From contig NZ_JARGZA010000007.1 in assembly GCF_030973515.1 (NCBI RefSeq), positions 150,875-214,874 on the forward strand: a DNA stretch of 64,000 bases. The letters run 5' to 3'. A program made the position numbers and the translations under genes. The notes under the pieces were generated by a model. That model was not told the origin of the DNA, made no database searches, and was given only the letters and a program-made list of their open reading frames with translations. Positions 42,212-50,976 of this stretch are shown here, in pieces. The DNA comes from Jannaschia maritima (GTDB taxonomy: Bacteria > Pseudomonadota > Alphaproteobacteria > Rhodobacterales > Rhodobacteraceae). The first letter of the stretch is position 1. Every line of letters begins with the position of its first letter.

Positions 42212-43092
42212 CCGATCCCTGGATCGCGGTCGATTGGGGCACCTCCACGCTGCGGGCCACGCGGATGGACGGCTACACCCCCCGGGATACGCGCGAAAGC
42301 GACGCGGGCATGGGTGGACTGGCGCGCGATGGGTTCCAGAACGCGTTGATATCACTTGTGGAAGACTGGCTCGACCGACCGACGGACATCCTCGCCTGCG
42401 GCATGGTCGGCGCGCGCCAGGGCTGGCACGAAGCCCCCTACCGCACGGTGCCCGCCACCCCCGCTGGCGGCGCAGTCACGGTCCCCGGCACCGATCCCCG
42501 CCTGCGCGTCCGCATCCTCCCCGGCCTGTCCCAGACCGACCCCCACCCGGACGTAATGCGCGGGGAAGAAACGCAAATTTCCGGCATCCTGACGCGCCTC
42601 GACGGCTTCGACGGCTGCGCCTGCCTGCCCGGCACCCACACCAAATGGGTCCACCTTTCGGCGGGCGAGGTCGTCAGCTTCCGAACCGTCATGACGGGCG
42701 AGCTGTTCGCGGCCTTGACCCGCCATTCCGTTCTGCGTCATTCCATCGCCCCGGACGGTTGGGACGACGACGCCTTCGCGGAGGCCGTCGATGCGACCCT
42801 GTCCAGGCCGGAGACCCTGACCGCCAAGCTGTTCCAGCTGCGCGCCGCCGACCTGTTGCACGCGCAACCCGCCGCCGTCGCCCGCGCGACCCTGTCCGGC
42901 CTACTGATCGGCGCGGAGCTCGCCGCCACGAAACCCTGGTGGCTGGGCCGCGAGGTCGTGATAACGGGCTCCGCCACCACCACGCCCGCCTACGACAAGG
43001 CATTGACGTCGCAGGGAATATCCACCCACATCCTGTCCGCGGCCGACGCCACGCTGGCGGGCCTCGCCGTCGCACGGAGGACATGTCGATGA
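42208..43092 (+). CDS. dgoK: 2-dehydro-3-deoxygalactonokinase
   Basis: Phosphorylates 2-keto-3-deoxygalactonate in the De Ley-Doudoroff pathway. 294 residues of the DgoK/ASKHA fold: [17 protein letters not shown] at the N-terminus, [15 protein letters not shown] near residue 72, [24 protein letters not shown] near 107, [11 protein letters not shown] and [22 protein letters not shown] 42208 puts the phosphate-binding WGTS at the usual place. The stop overlaps the aldolase start. Confidence 0.94.
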   Translation: MTDPWIAVDWGTSTLRATRMDGYTPRDTRESDAGMGGLARDGFQNALISLVEDWLDRPTDILACGMVGARQGWHEAPYRTVPATPAGGAVTVPGTDPRLRVRILPGLSQTDPHPDVMRGEETQISGILTRLDGFDGCACLPGTHTKWVHLSAGEVVSFRTVMTGELFAALTRHSVLRHSIAPDGWDDDAFAEAVDATLSRPETLTAKLFQLRAADLLHAQPAAVARATLSGLLIGAELAATKPWWLGREVVITGSATTTPAYDKALTSQGISTHILSAADATLAGLAVARRTCR

Positions 43093-43691
43093 CCCGCCCC
43101 CTCATCGCCATCCTGCGCGGCATCGGACCGGACCAAGCCGTCGATGCCTGCGCCGCCCTGATCGAGGCCGGCATCACCGTGATCGAGGTGCCGCTCAACT
43201 CGCCCGACCCCTATCACAGCATCGCCGCCATGGTGCGCGCCCATGGCGACGCCGCGACGATCGGGGCGGGCACCGTCCTGTCCCCGTCCGAGGTCGGCAA
43301 GGTGGCCCATGTGGGCGGGCGCCTGATCGTGTCTCCGAACACGGACGAAGGCGTCATCCGCCGTACCGTCGAACGCGGCCTCCAATCCTGGCCCGGCGTC
43401 TTCACGCCCACGGAAGCCTTCGCCGCCATCCGCGCAGGCGCCACGGGCCTGAAGCTGTTCCCGGGCTCCATGGCGGGCCCGTCCGGCCTGAAGGCCATGA
43501 AGGCCGTCCTGCCCGCGGAGGTTCCGGTCTATGCCGTGGGCGGCGCGGGCGCGGACAATTTCGGCGAGTGGGTCGCGGCCGGCGCCGACGGCTTCGGGCT
43601 GGGCACGGCGCTCTTCGCTCCCGGCCTGTCCACCGACGACATGGCTGCCCGCGCCCGGGCGGTCGTCGCCACCTGGGACGCCCTGGCGTGA
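43089..43691 (+). CDS. dgoA: 2-dehydro-3-deoxy-6-phosphogalactonate aldolase
   Basis: Class I KDPGal aldolase, 200 residues, splitting 2-keto-3-deoxy-6-phosphogalactonate into pyruvate and glyceraldehyde 3-phosphate. The (beta/alpha)8 barrel shows AILRGI, Glu in [32 protein letters not shown] and the Schiff-base Lys in [11 protein letters not shown] (about residue 122). An ATG two codons upstream (43083) is also possible. Its end overlaps the lactonase GTG (GTGA). Confidence 0.95.
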   Translation: MTRPLIAILRGIGPDQAVDACAALIEAGITVIEVPLNSPDPYHSIAAMVRAHGDAATIGAGTVLSPSEVGKVAHVGGRLIVSPNTDEGVIRRTVERGLQSWPGVFTPTEAFAAIRAGATGLKLFPGSMAGPSGLKAMKAVLPAEVPVYAVGGAGADNFGEWVAAGADGFGLGTALFAPGLSTDDMAARARAVVATWDALA

Positions 43692-44545
43692 CGCCCCGCA
43701 TCCACGACGACCGCGCCTGCGCACTGGGCGAAGGGGTGCTGTGGCACCCGACCCGCAACCAGTTGTTCTGGTTCGACATCCTGGGCAAGCGCCTCATGTC
43801 CCAGTCGGGTGACGGGGCGCCGATCCATTGGGACTGGGACGACCATCCCTCGGCCGCCGGGTGGACCGACGATGCCACGCTGTTCGTCGCCACCGCCACC
43901 GGATTGTGGACCTTCGACATCGCCAGCGGCATCCGAGACCGCGTCGCGCCGTTGGAAGCCGGCGACCCGGGCACCCGGTCCAACGACGGCCGCGCCGACC
44001 CCCTGGGCGGCTTCTGGATCGGCACGACGGGTCTGGGGGCGGAGGCCGGGCGCGGCGCGATCTATCGCTACTTCCGGGGCGAGGTGCGGCTGCTCTACGA
44101 ACAGGTCACGATCCCCAACGCCATCTGCTTCGCGCCGGGCGGCGATCTCGCGTATTTCGCGGACACGGCCAAGGGCGCGATCTGGTCGCAGCACCTCGAC
44201 CGCGCGGGCTGGCCGTCCGGCGCGCCGGAGATGTTCTGCGATTACAGCGCCGTGGGCGTGAACCCCGACGGCGCGGTGGTGGACGAGACCGGCGACCTGT
44301 GGGTCGCGCAATGGGACGCTTGGCGCGTCGCCTGCCACGGCCCTGACGGGCGGTTCCGCCGCTCCATCGCCCTGCCCGCCGCCCGCGTCACCTGCCCCGC
44401 CTTCGGCGGTCCGGACCGCCGCACGCTGTTCGTCACCTCCGCGACGACCGACCTACCGGACGCACCGCATCACGGCCAGGCGGGCCGGACCTTCGCGGTG
44501 GACCTCAACGTGGCCGGTCAGCCGGAACACAGGGTCGTGCTGTGA
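43688..44545 (+). CDS. SMP-30/gluconolactonase-family lactonase
   Basis: A 285-residue six-bladed propeller lactonase: [25 protein letters not shown] at the N-terminus gives the metal-ligand Glu (GEG), [17 protein letters not shown] the Asn/Asp ligands, and [37 protein letters not shown] the remaining ligands. Between dgoA and beta-galactosidase, it most likely opens galactono-lactone to galactonate. The GTG start overlaps the aldolase stop. Confidence 0.9.
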   Translation: MTPRIHDDRACALGEGVLWHPTRNQLFWFDILGKRLMSQSGDGAPIHWDWDDHPSAAGWTDDATLFVATATGLWTFDIASGIRDRVAPLEAGDPGTRSNDGRADPLGGFWIGTTGLGAEAGRGAIYRYFRGEVRLLYEQVTIPNAICFAPGGDLAYFADTAKGAIWSQHLDRAGWPSGAPEMFCDYSAVGVNPDGAVVDETGDLWVAQWDAWRVACHGPDGRFRRSIALPAARVTCPAFGGPDRRTLFVTSATTDLPDAPHHGQAGRTFAVDLNVAGQPEHRVVL

Positions 44546-44555
44546 TGGCGCTCCC

Positions 44556-46451
44556 ATGAAGCGGACGCTGGGGACCTGCTACTACCCCGAACACTGGGAC
44601 GAAGCGGTCTGGCGCGACGACGCCCGCCGCATGGCCGACCTGGGCCTGACATGGATCCGCATCGGCGAATTCGCGTGGTCCCGCCTGGAGCCCGCGCCCG
44701 GCGACCTGCGCCTGGATTGGATGGCCCGCGCGATGGATGCGCTGCAAGGCGCGGGCCTGTCCGTCGCCCTGGGCACGCCGACCGCCACGCCACCACGTTG
44801 GATGCTGGACCGACACCCCGACATGCTGGCCGTGGACCGCGACGGCCGACCGCGGGGGTTCGGCAGCCGCCGCCATTACTGCTTCAGCCACGATGGCTAC
44901 CGGGACGAATCCGTCCGCATCGCCACGATCCTGGCCGAACGGTTCGGCGACCGCGTGCAGGCGTGGCAGACCGACAACGAGTACGGCTGCCACGACACGG
45001 TCCTCAGCTACTCCGACGCCGCCCGGCAGGCGTTCCGCGACTGGCTCGCGCGACGGTACCAGTCGCCCCAGGCGTTGAACCGGGCCTGGGGCAACGTGTT
45101 CTGGTCGATGGACTACGACGATTGGGACCAGATCGACCTGCCCAACCTGACGGTCACGGAACCCAATCCGGCCCATGCGCTGGCCTTCCGGCGGTTCAGC
45201 AGCGATCAGGTCATCCGCTTCGATCGCGCGCAGGTGGACGCGATCCGGGCCCATTCCGATGCGCCCATCGCGCACAACTACATGGGGCGCGAAACCGACT
45301 TCGATCACTTCGCCCTGGGCGAGCATCTCGATATCGCGTCCTGGGACAGCTATCCGCTTGGTTTCCTGATGGACCGGGTGTACGCGGACGACGACCACCG
45401 CCGCCGCTTTCACCGTCAGGGCGACCCGGACTTCCAGGCGTTCCACCACGACCTCTACCGCAGCGTCGGGAAGGGACGCTGGTGGGTGGTGGAACAGCAG
45501 CCCGGTCCCGTGAACTGGGCCCCCTACAACCCCGCCCCGCTGCCCGGCATGGTCCGGCTCTGGGCGTGGGAAGCGTTCGCCCACGGGGCCGAGGCGGTGA
45601 TGCCGTTCCGCTGGCGGCAGGCCCCCTTCGCGCAGGAAAGCCACCACGCGGGCCTGCTACGCCCCGACAACGCCGAAGCCCCCGCCTTCGCCGAGATCGC
45701 GACCGTGGCCGCCGAGTTGGCCGATGCGCCCGACGTGGAACGCGGGACCGCGCCCGTGGCCCTTGTCTTCGACTACCCCAGCCAATGGGCGTGGCGGGTC
45801 CAGCCGCAGGGGGCGGGGTTCGACCATTTCGGCCTGGCCTTCCACCTCTATCGCGCCCTGCGCAGCCTGGGGCTGGACGTGGACGTCGTCGGTTCCGGCA
45901 CGACGGACCTATCGCCCTACGCGCTGACCCTCGTGCCGTCGTTGCTGCACCTGGCGGACCCTCTGCGAGGGGCCATCGACGCCGCCCCGGGTCTGGTGAT
46001 GACCGGCCCCCGCACCGACCTGCGCGACCCCGACCTGTCGATGCGCGTCGCTCTGGGCCCCGACCTGCCCGGCCTGGACGCCACCGCGACCCTGGTGGAG
46101 ACGCTGCCCCCCGACGCGCCTCGTGCGCTGGAAGGGGGCGGCACGCTGGGCCTGTGGATCGAACACCTCGACACGACGGCAGACGTGGTCGAACGCACCT
46201 CCGACGGCCTGCCCGCGCTGATCCGGTCGGGGAACCGCCTGCACCTGGCCGGCTGGCCCGACGGGGAGGGCGCGCGCCGCATCCTGGGCGACCTCGCGCG
46301 CGGGGCCGGGCTGGACACGGCCGATATGCCCGACGGCCTGCGCCGCACCCGGGCGGGGGCGGACACGTTCCTGTTCAACTACGCGTCCGAGCCGCGCCGC
46401 TTCGACGGCTACGACCTGCCCCCCGCGGGGGTCCTGCGCTACCGGCAATAG
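44556..46451 (+). CDS. Beta-galactosidase, GH42
   Basis: A 631-residue GH42 enzyme hydrolysing beta-galactosides. GTCYYPEHWDEAVWRDDARRMADLGLTWIRIGEFAWSRLEP is the typical start; the acid/base Glu142 lies in WQTDNEYGCH and the nucleophile Glu313 in WVVEQQPGPVNW. The C-terminal part has the trimerisation and small beta domain. No signal peptide, so cytoplasmic. Ten bp after the lactonase stop. The 3' end overlaps the convergent extensin gene by 13 bp. Confidence 0.95.
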   Translation: MKRTLGTCYYPEHWDEAVWRDDARRMADLGLTWIRIGEFAWSRLEPAPGDLRLDWMARAMDALQGAGLSVALGTPTATPPRWMLDRHPDMLAVDRDGRPRGFGSRRHYCFSHDGYRDESVRIATILAERFGDRVQAWQTDNEYGCHDTVLSYSDAARQAFRDWLARRYQSPQALNRAWGNVFWSMDYDDWDQIDLPNLTVTEPNPAHALAFRRFSSDQVIRFDRAQVDAIRAHSDAPIAHNYMGRETDFDHFALGEHLDIASWDSYPLGFLMDRVYADDDHRRRFHRQGDPDFQAFHHDLYRSVGKGRWWVVEQQPGPVNWAPYNPAPLPGMVRLWAWEAFAHGAEAVMPFRWRQAPFAQESHHAGLLRPDNAEAPAFAEIATVAAELADAPDVERGTAPVALVFDYPSQWAWRVQPQGAGFDHFGLAFHLYRALRSLGLDVDVVGSGTTDLSPYALTLVPSLLHLADPLRGAIDAAPGLVMTGPRTDLRDPDLSMRVALGPDLPGLDATATLVETLPPDAPRALEGGGTLGLWIEHLDTTADVVERTSDGLPALIRSGNRLHLAGWPDGEGARRILGDLARGAGLDTADMPDGLRRTRAGADTFLFNYASEPRRFDGYDLPPAGVLRYRQ

Positions 46452-47296
46452 GAGCCGGAGCGATAGCGCGCGGTATCCACGTGGAAATGCCCCTGGTGGA
46501 ACCGGTCGGACCGGGGCCCCAGGACGGTGCCGAACGGGCCGCAGGCCGCGCGCCAGATCGTCTCCAGGATGCGCCCCCGCGCGCCGTTGCCCCAATCGCC
46601 GCGCACAGTCAACGCCGTGCCGTTCGCCAGCACGAAGGCCGATATGTCGATGGCCCGCCCATAGGAATGCTCCGACAAGCGCGCGCCGGGACGGCTGTTG
46701 CGGGTCTTGCAGACATAGCCGGCCGCGACGCGAAGCTGCATCACCCCCCCACCGGTGCCGCCGATGGCGGGTATGACCCCGCCACGCACCCAATCGTCCA
46801 GCGCCCGGGCGGTGGCGCAGTCCATCCGCGCGGGTTGCGACAGCGTGACGCCCGCCACCGCGCGCACCCGCACGGCGCTGGGGATGCCGCAGGCGCCACG
46901 GCCCGTCACCTCGCCGATGGCCTCGCCCACCAGGCCGGGGCGCTGGCACAGGCCGCCGCCCTGGGGACGGGGGCGGCCCATGGCCTGGCGCAACACGGGA
47001 CGGTCCGACAGGCGCACGGTGCCGTCGTCCTCTATCGCGGGCAGAGGGTTGGCCAGAATGGCCTGCACCAGGCGCGCTTCCGCGACCTCTGGATCCTGTC
47101 GGCGCTGGGGCCGGAAGGCGCGTTCCAACGGGGCGTCGGCCAACGGCCGGGCTGCGCTGGACAGGACCTCGACCAGACCGCCGGGCCGCTGTTCGGGGCG
47201 GGGCTGGGCCAGCGCGTCCGACGGGGGCGGCGGTGCAACCGCGGCACCGGCGGGCCAGGCCAGCAGCACGGCGAGGGCGACGGCCCACGGGGTCAC
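46439..47296 (-). CDS. Extensin-like family protein (LAS/peptidase-like fold)
   Basis: A 285-residue exported protein with the extensin-like C domain. Signal peptide WAVALAVLLAWPAGAAVA; Pro-rich low-complexity segment; then ACGIPSAVRVRAVAGVTLSQPARMDCATARALDDWV, GYVCKTRN ... RLSEHSYGRAIDISAFVLANG and a final DRFHQGHFHVDTARY. The S-x-H-xxG-xA-xD and H-x-H pattern resembles D-Ala-D-Ala carboxypeptidase-like zinc sites. Periplasmic wall role is inferred. GTG start overlaps the tyrA stop. Confidence 0.85.
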   Translation of the reverse strand: MTPWAVALAVLLAWPAGAAVAPPPPSDALAQPRPEQRPGGLVEVLSSAARPLADAPLERAFRPQRRQDPEVAEARLVQAILANPLPAIEDDGTVRLSDRPVLRQAMGRPRPQGGGLCQRPGLVGEAIGEVTGRGACGIPSAVRVRAVAGVTLSQPARMDCATARALDDWVRGGVIPAIGGTGGGVMQLRVAAGYVCKTRNSRPGARLSEHSYGRAIDISAFVLANGTALTVRGDWGNGARGRILETIWRAACGPFGTVLGPRSDRFHQGHFHVDTARYRSGSYCR

Positions 47297-48213
47297 GACG
47301 GCACCTTGCGCGGATGGCGCCCGAAGTCGGCGTCCGGCGTGTCCTGCCCCGCCTCGATGATGCCGCGGCGGATGGCCCGCGTGCGCGTGAAATAGTCCTG
47401 CAGCATGTCCCCGTCCCCCGTCCGTATGGCGCGTTGCAACGCGAACAGCTCCTCCGTGAAGCGGCCCAGGACCTCCAGCGTGGCGTCCTTGTTGTTCAGG
47501 AACACGTCGCGCCACATCACCGGGTCGCTGGCGGCGATGCGGGTGAAGTCCCGGAACCCCGCGGCGGAATACTTGATGACCTCCGAATCCGTGACGCGCC
47601 GCAAGTCGTCCGCCACGCCCACCATCGTATAGGCGATCAGGTGCGGGGCATGCGACGTGACCGCCAGGACGAGGTCGTGGTGGTCGGGATCCATGACGTC
47701 CACGGTGGAGCCCAGCGCCTGCCACAGTCGGGTCAGGCGGTCGATGGCGTCCGGTTCGGTGTCGGCCGCGGGCGTCAGCAGGCACCAGCGGTTGTCGAAC
47801 AGTTCCGGGAACCCCGCCTCCGGTCCCGATTGCTCCGTGCCCGCGATGGGATGGGCGGGGACGAAATGGACGCCGTCCGGCACGTGCGGTCCCACCGCGA
47901 CGATGACGTCCCGCTTGACCGATCCCACGTCGCTGACGGTCGCGCCGGGCTTCAGGTGCGGCGCGATGGCGGCGGCGACGGCGCCCATCGCGCCCACGGG
48001 CACGCACAGCACCACGAGGTCCGCGTCCAGCACCGCCGCGGCCGCATCGTCCACCGTCCGATCGACGAGGCCGCGCCGCGCCGCGACCGCGCGCGTCCGT
48101 TCGCTGCGGGCATACCCCACCACCTCGCCCGCCAGGCCGTCCTGCCGCATCCGCAGGCCCATCGACCCGGCGATCAGGCCCAACCCGATCAGCGCGACGC
48201 GGTCATAGATCAT
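47293..48213 (-). CDS. tyrA: Prephenate/arogenate dehydrogenase
   Basis: A 306-residue enzyme of tyrosine synthesis, oxidatively decarboxylating prephenate or arogenate. NAD fold VALIGLGLIAGSMGLRMR at the N-terminus, LCVPVGAM, SDVGSVKRDV, the signature HFVPAHPIAGTEQSGPEAG near residue 120, and AVTSHAPHLIAYTM with the substrate-binding His. Overlaps hisC by 11 bp and the extensin gene by 4 bp. The hisC-tyrA order is common in alphaproteobacteria, where hisC may also transaminate aromatic keto acids. Confidence 0.93.
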   Translation of the reverse strand: MIYDRVALIGLGLIAGSMGLRMRQDGLAGEVVGYARSERTRAVAARRGLVDRTVDDAAAAVLDADLVVLCVPVGAMGAVAAAIAPHLKPGATVSDVGSVKRDVIVAVGPHVPDGVHFVPAHPIAGTEQSGPEAGFPELFDNRWCLLTPAADTEPDAIDRLTRLWQALGSTVDVMDPDHHDLVLAVTSHAPHLIAYTMVGVADDLRRVTDSEVIKYSAAGFRDFTRIAASDPVMWRDVFLNNKDATLEVLGRFTEELFALQRAIRTGDGDMLQDYFTRTRAIRRGIIEAGQDTPDADFGRHPRKVPS

Positions 48214-49297
48214 CGTCGCGCTCCGCGAAGGCCCGCAAGGCGTCCAGCACGCGGGTCGTCCCCGCCTCGTCGCCCACGGTGATCCGCAGCGCAGCCGGGA
48301 AGCCGTAGCCGACGGGATGGCGCACGACGATGCCCGCCGCCTGCAGGTGGGCATCCGCGGCCTCCGCCGTCGCGCGGTCGGCGAACCGGGCCAGGACGAA
48401 GTTCGCCTGGCTGTCGTCGCATCCCAGGCCCAGCGCGCGTAGCCCGCAGATCAGTCGCGCCCGCTGCGCGGCGTTGCCGTCCCGCGTCATGGCGGCGAAG
48501 TCCCGGTCGCGCACGGCCGCCTCCGCGGCGGCCAGGGCCACGTTCGACAGGTTGAAGGGTCCCCGGATGCGGTTCAGCACGTCGATCGCGTCCCGCGCGC
48601 CATACGCCCAGCCGACGCGCATCCCCCCAAGGCCATAGAGCTTGCTGAAGGTCCGCGTCGCGACGACGTTCGCCCGCGTCTCGGCCAGGCGCAGGCCCCC
48701 GTCGAAGTCGTCGGCGAACTCGGCATAGGCTCCGTCCAGCACCAGCAGGCAGCCATCCGGCAGGCCGTCGGCCAGGCGCGTGACGTCCTGACCGTTCAGC
48801 AGGGTCCCGGTCGGATTGGCGGGGTTGGCGATGAAGACCAGCTTCGTCGCGTCCGTGACGCCGTCCAGCAGCGCGTCCACGTCCACGGTCCGATCCCGTT
48901 CGGGCACCTTCACCGGCGCCGCGCCCGCGGCCCGCGCGCTGATCCCGTACATCAGGAAGCCGTGCTCGGTGTGCAGAACCTGATCCCCCGGCCCGGCATA
49001 GGCCTGGCACAGCCAATGGATCACCTCGTCGGACCCCACGCCGCAGATGACGCGTTCCGGGTCCAGGTCGTGAACCTCTGCGATGGCGCGGCGCAGGGGC
49101 GCGTGGTCGGTGGGCGGGTACAGATGCATGTCGGCCGCGGCCACCCGGGCCGCTTCTACGGCGGAAGGCGGGGCGCCATAGGGATTCTCGTTCGACGACA
49201 GCTTCAGCACGTCGTCCCGGCCCGCGATCTTCGACGCGCCGCCCTGATAGAGGTCGATCCCCATGATGCCGGGCTGCGGCGCGGGTGCGGTCGTCAT
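48203..49297 (-). CDS. hisC: Histidinol-phosphate aminotransferase
   Basis: A 364-residue fold-type I PLP aminotransferase. LSSNENPYGAPPSAV near residue 33, GVGSDEVIHWLCQAY, ANPANPTGTLL, the Lys-PLP segment TRTFSKLYGLGGMRVGWAYG near residue 217 and an end of about ITVGDEAGTTRVLDALR. Converts imidazole-acetol phosphate to histidinol phosphate; in the tyrA context it may also make phenylalanine and tyrosine. Divergent from the alkaline phosphatase gene. Confidence 0.94.
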   Translation of the reverse strand: MTTAPAPQPGIMGIDLYQGGASKIAGRDDVLKLSSNENPYGAPPSAVEAARVAAADMHLYPPTDHAPLRRAIAEVHDLDPERVICGVGSDEVIHWLCQAYAGPGDQVLHTEHGFLMYGISARAAGAAPVKVPERDRTVDVDALLDGVTDATKLVFIANPANPTGTLLNGQDVTRLADGLPDGCLLVLDGAYAEFADDFDGGLRLAETRANVVATRTFSKLYGLGGMRVGWAYGARDAIDVLNRIRGPFNLSNVALAAAEAAVRDRDFAAMTRDGNAAQRARLICGLRALGLGCDDSQANFVLARFADRATAEAADAHLQAAGIVVRHPVGYGFPAALRITVGDEAGTTRVLDALRAFAERDDDL

Positions 49298-49368
49298 GGT
49301 GGATCCCCGTTGGAACGCGCCGGGTGTAGCCGTCAGAGGGAGGAAGGGAAAGGCGGACGATCCGGCGG

Positions 49369-49384
49369 TTAACCATCCATCAAC
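49369..49384. promoter_or_regulatory. Near-consensus CtrA box
   Basis: TTAA-CCATCCA-TCAAC: one mismatch to TTAA-N7-TTAAC. It lies between divergent hisC and the alkaline phosphatase gene, 36-87 bp upstream of the possible phosphatase starts. Confidence 0.35.
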
Positions 49385-49455
49385 CAGTTTCCGCCAAGCG
49401 TGGGAGCCGAAGCCGCGTCATGGTCCCGAACCGACGCGGGAATCTGATCCCGACG

Positions 49456-50976
49456 ATGGAGCGAACCTTGACACCGATTCACCTGCCGCGCCTCGGGGCG
49501 CTGACCATCGCTGGCGTCTTGGCGTTGACCGCACCGAGCCCGGCCGCGACGGCTCGGAACGTCATCCTGATGATAACGGATGGCGCGTCCTGGGGCACGT
49601 TCGACATGGCCAGCTATTGGGAGTTCGGCGCAAAGGGCCGCCAACCCTACGACGCGTTCGACGTCCGGCTCGGCATGACGACGCAGCGTTTGACTGACCC
49701 ACCGGTAGAGTACCACCCAGACGCGGCTTGGGACGCGACTCCGACCGGCACCGACAGCCATTTCGAGGGATATCGGAAGATCAGGCAGAACGCGACGGAC
49801 AGCGCTGCCGCTGCGACGGCGCTCGCGACGGGGCAGCGGACGCAGAACGGCCGCGTTTCGACCGGCAGGGATGGGACGAGGTTGACCACGATCACCGAGG
49901 AAATGAAGCAGGACGGCCGCGCCGTGGGCGTCGTCACCAGCGTGGGGATCAGTCATGCCACGCCAGCCGCCTTCGGCGCCAACAGCGACAGCCGCCATAC
50001 CTACAACACGATCGCGTCGCAGATGATTCACGACGGTACCTTGGACCTCGTGATGGGGGCGGGACATCCTGATTATGACCGCAACGGCAAACTCAATACG
50101 AGTCCCGACCACAAATGGATTTCCCAGTCGGACTGGGCCGCCCTGAACGGGGCCGACGCGCCGATGACGCTGATCGACCGGCGCGACCAGTTCGAGGCGT
50201 TGGCGGACGGAACGCTACAGATCGAGGGCCGCCTGATCGGGGTGGCGCGCGCGGCCGGCACGTTGCAGGCGGACCGCAGGAAAGGCAGGGCGAACGTCGA
50301 CCCCGATGGGCCACGTCAGGATCGGACGAGCGTCACGGATGGCGACCATTTCATCGAGACCGTACCGACCCTCTCGACCATGACGCGGGGCGCTCTGAAC
50401 CATCTGTCGCGAGATGGCGATGGGCTGTTCGTAATGATCGAAGGGGGCGCTGTCGATTGGATGGCGCATGCAAACAGGACCGACCGCATCATCGAGGAAC
50501 AGGTCGCCTTCAATCATGCGGTCCGCACGGCCGTGGACTGGGTGGAGGCGGAGTCGTCCTGGGACGAGACGTTGATGGTGGTTCTGACCGACCACGGCAA
50601 CGGCATGCCGATGGGACCCGATTCCGCGACGATCGCGTTCCAGGGCATCCAGAACAACGGCCGGGGCATGCTGCCTGGCGTGGCTTGGCATTCGGGCAGC
50701 CATACGTCGGAGAACACCCTTTTGTGGGCCCATGGTGCGGGATCGGAGCAGTTGTCCGCTCGCGCGGATGGGATGGACCCCTATTTGATGTCGCGGCTGG
50801 GTTTCAACGATGGCCGCTACCTCGACATCGTCGACGTTCATCCAGCGATCAAGGCGGCGGCAGGGCTGACCGGACCGTCACCGATCCCCTTGCCGGCCAG
50901 CGGTTGGATGCTGCTGGCAGGGATCGGCGGCCTGTCTGTCGGGGCACGCCGCCGTGCGATCGAGGCACGGACCTAA
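49456..50976 (+). CDS. Alkaline phosphatase with VPLPA-CTERM anchor
   Basis: A 506-residue exported alkaline phosphatase. Signal peptide LGALTIAGVLALTAPSPAATA; metal Asp in ILMITDGASWG; the phosphorylated Ser in NATDSAAAATALATGQ; VTSVGISHATPAAFGA; MIEGGAVDWMAHAN and VLTDHGNGMPMG supply metal ligands. The C-terminus is PIPLPASGWMLLAGIGGLSVGARRR: the VPLPA-type sorting signal with a hydrophobic helix and basic end, recognised by exosortases in this bacterial group. An ATG at 49420 is an alternative start. Base composition is lower in GC than the neighbours. Confidence 0.9.
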   Translation: MERTLTPIHLPRLGALTIAGVLALTAPSPAATARNVILMITDGASWGTFDMASYWEFGAKGRQPYDAFDVRLGMTTQRLTDPPVEYHPDAAWDATPTGTDSHFEGYRKIRQNATDSAAAATALATGQRTQNGRVSTGRDGTRLTTITEEMKQDGRAVGVVTSVGISHATPAAFGANSDSRHTYNTIASQMIHDGTLDLVMGAGHPDYDRNGKLNTSPDHKWISQSDWAALNGADAPMTLIDRRDQFEALADGTLQIEGRLIGVARAAGTLQADRRKGRANVDPDGPRQDRTSVTDGDHFIETVPTLSTMTRGALNHLSRDGDGLFVMIEGGAVDWMAHANRTDRIIEEQVAFNHAVRTAVDWVEAESSWDETLMVVLTDHGNGMPMGPDSATIAFQGIQNNGRGMLPGVAWHSGSHTSENTLLWAHGAGSEQLSARADGMDPYLMSRLGFNDGRYLDIVDVHPAIKAAAGLTGPSPIPLPASGWMLLAGIGGLSVGARRRAIEART

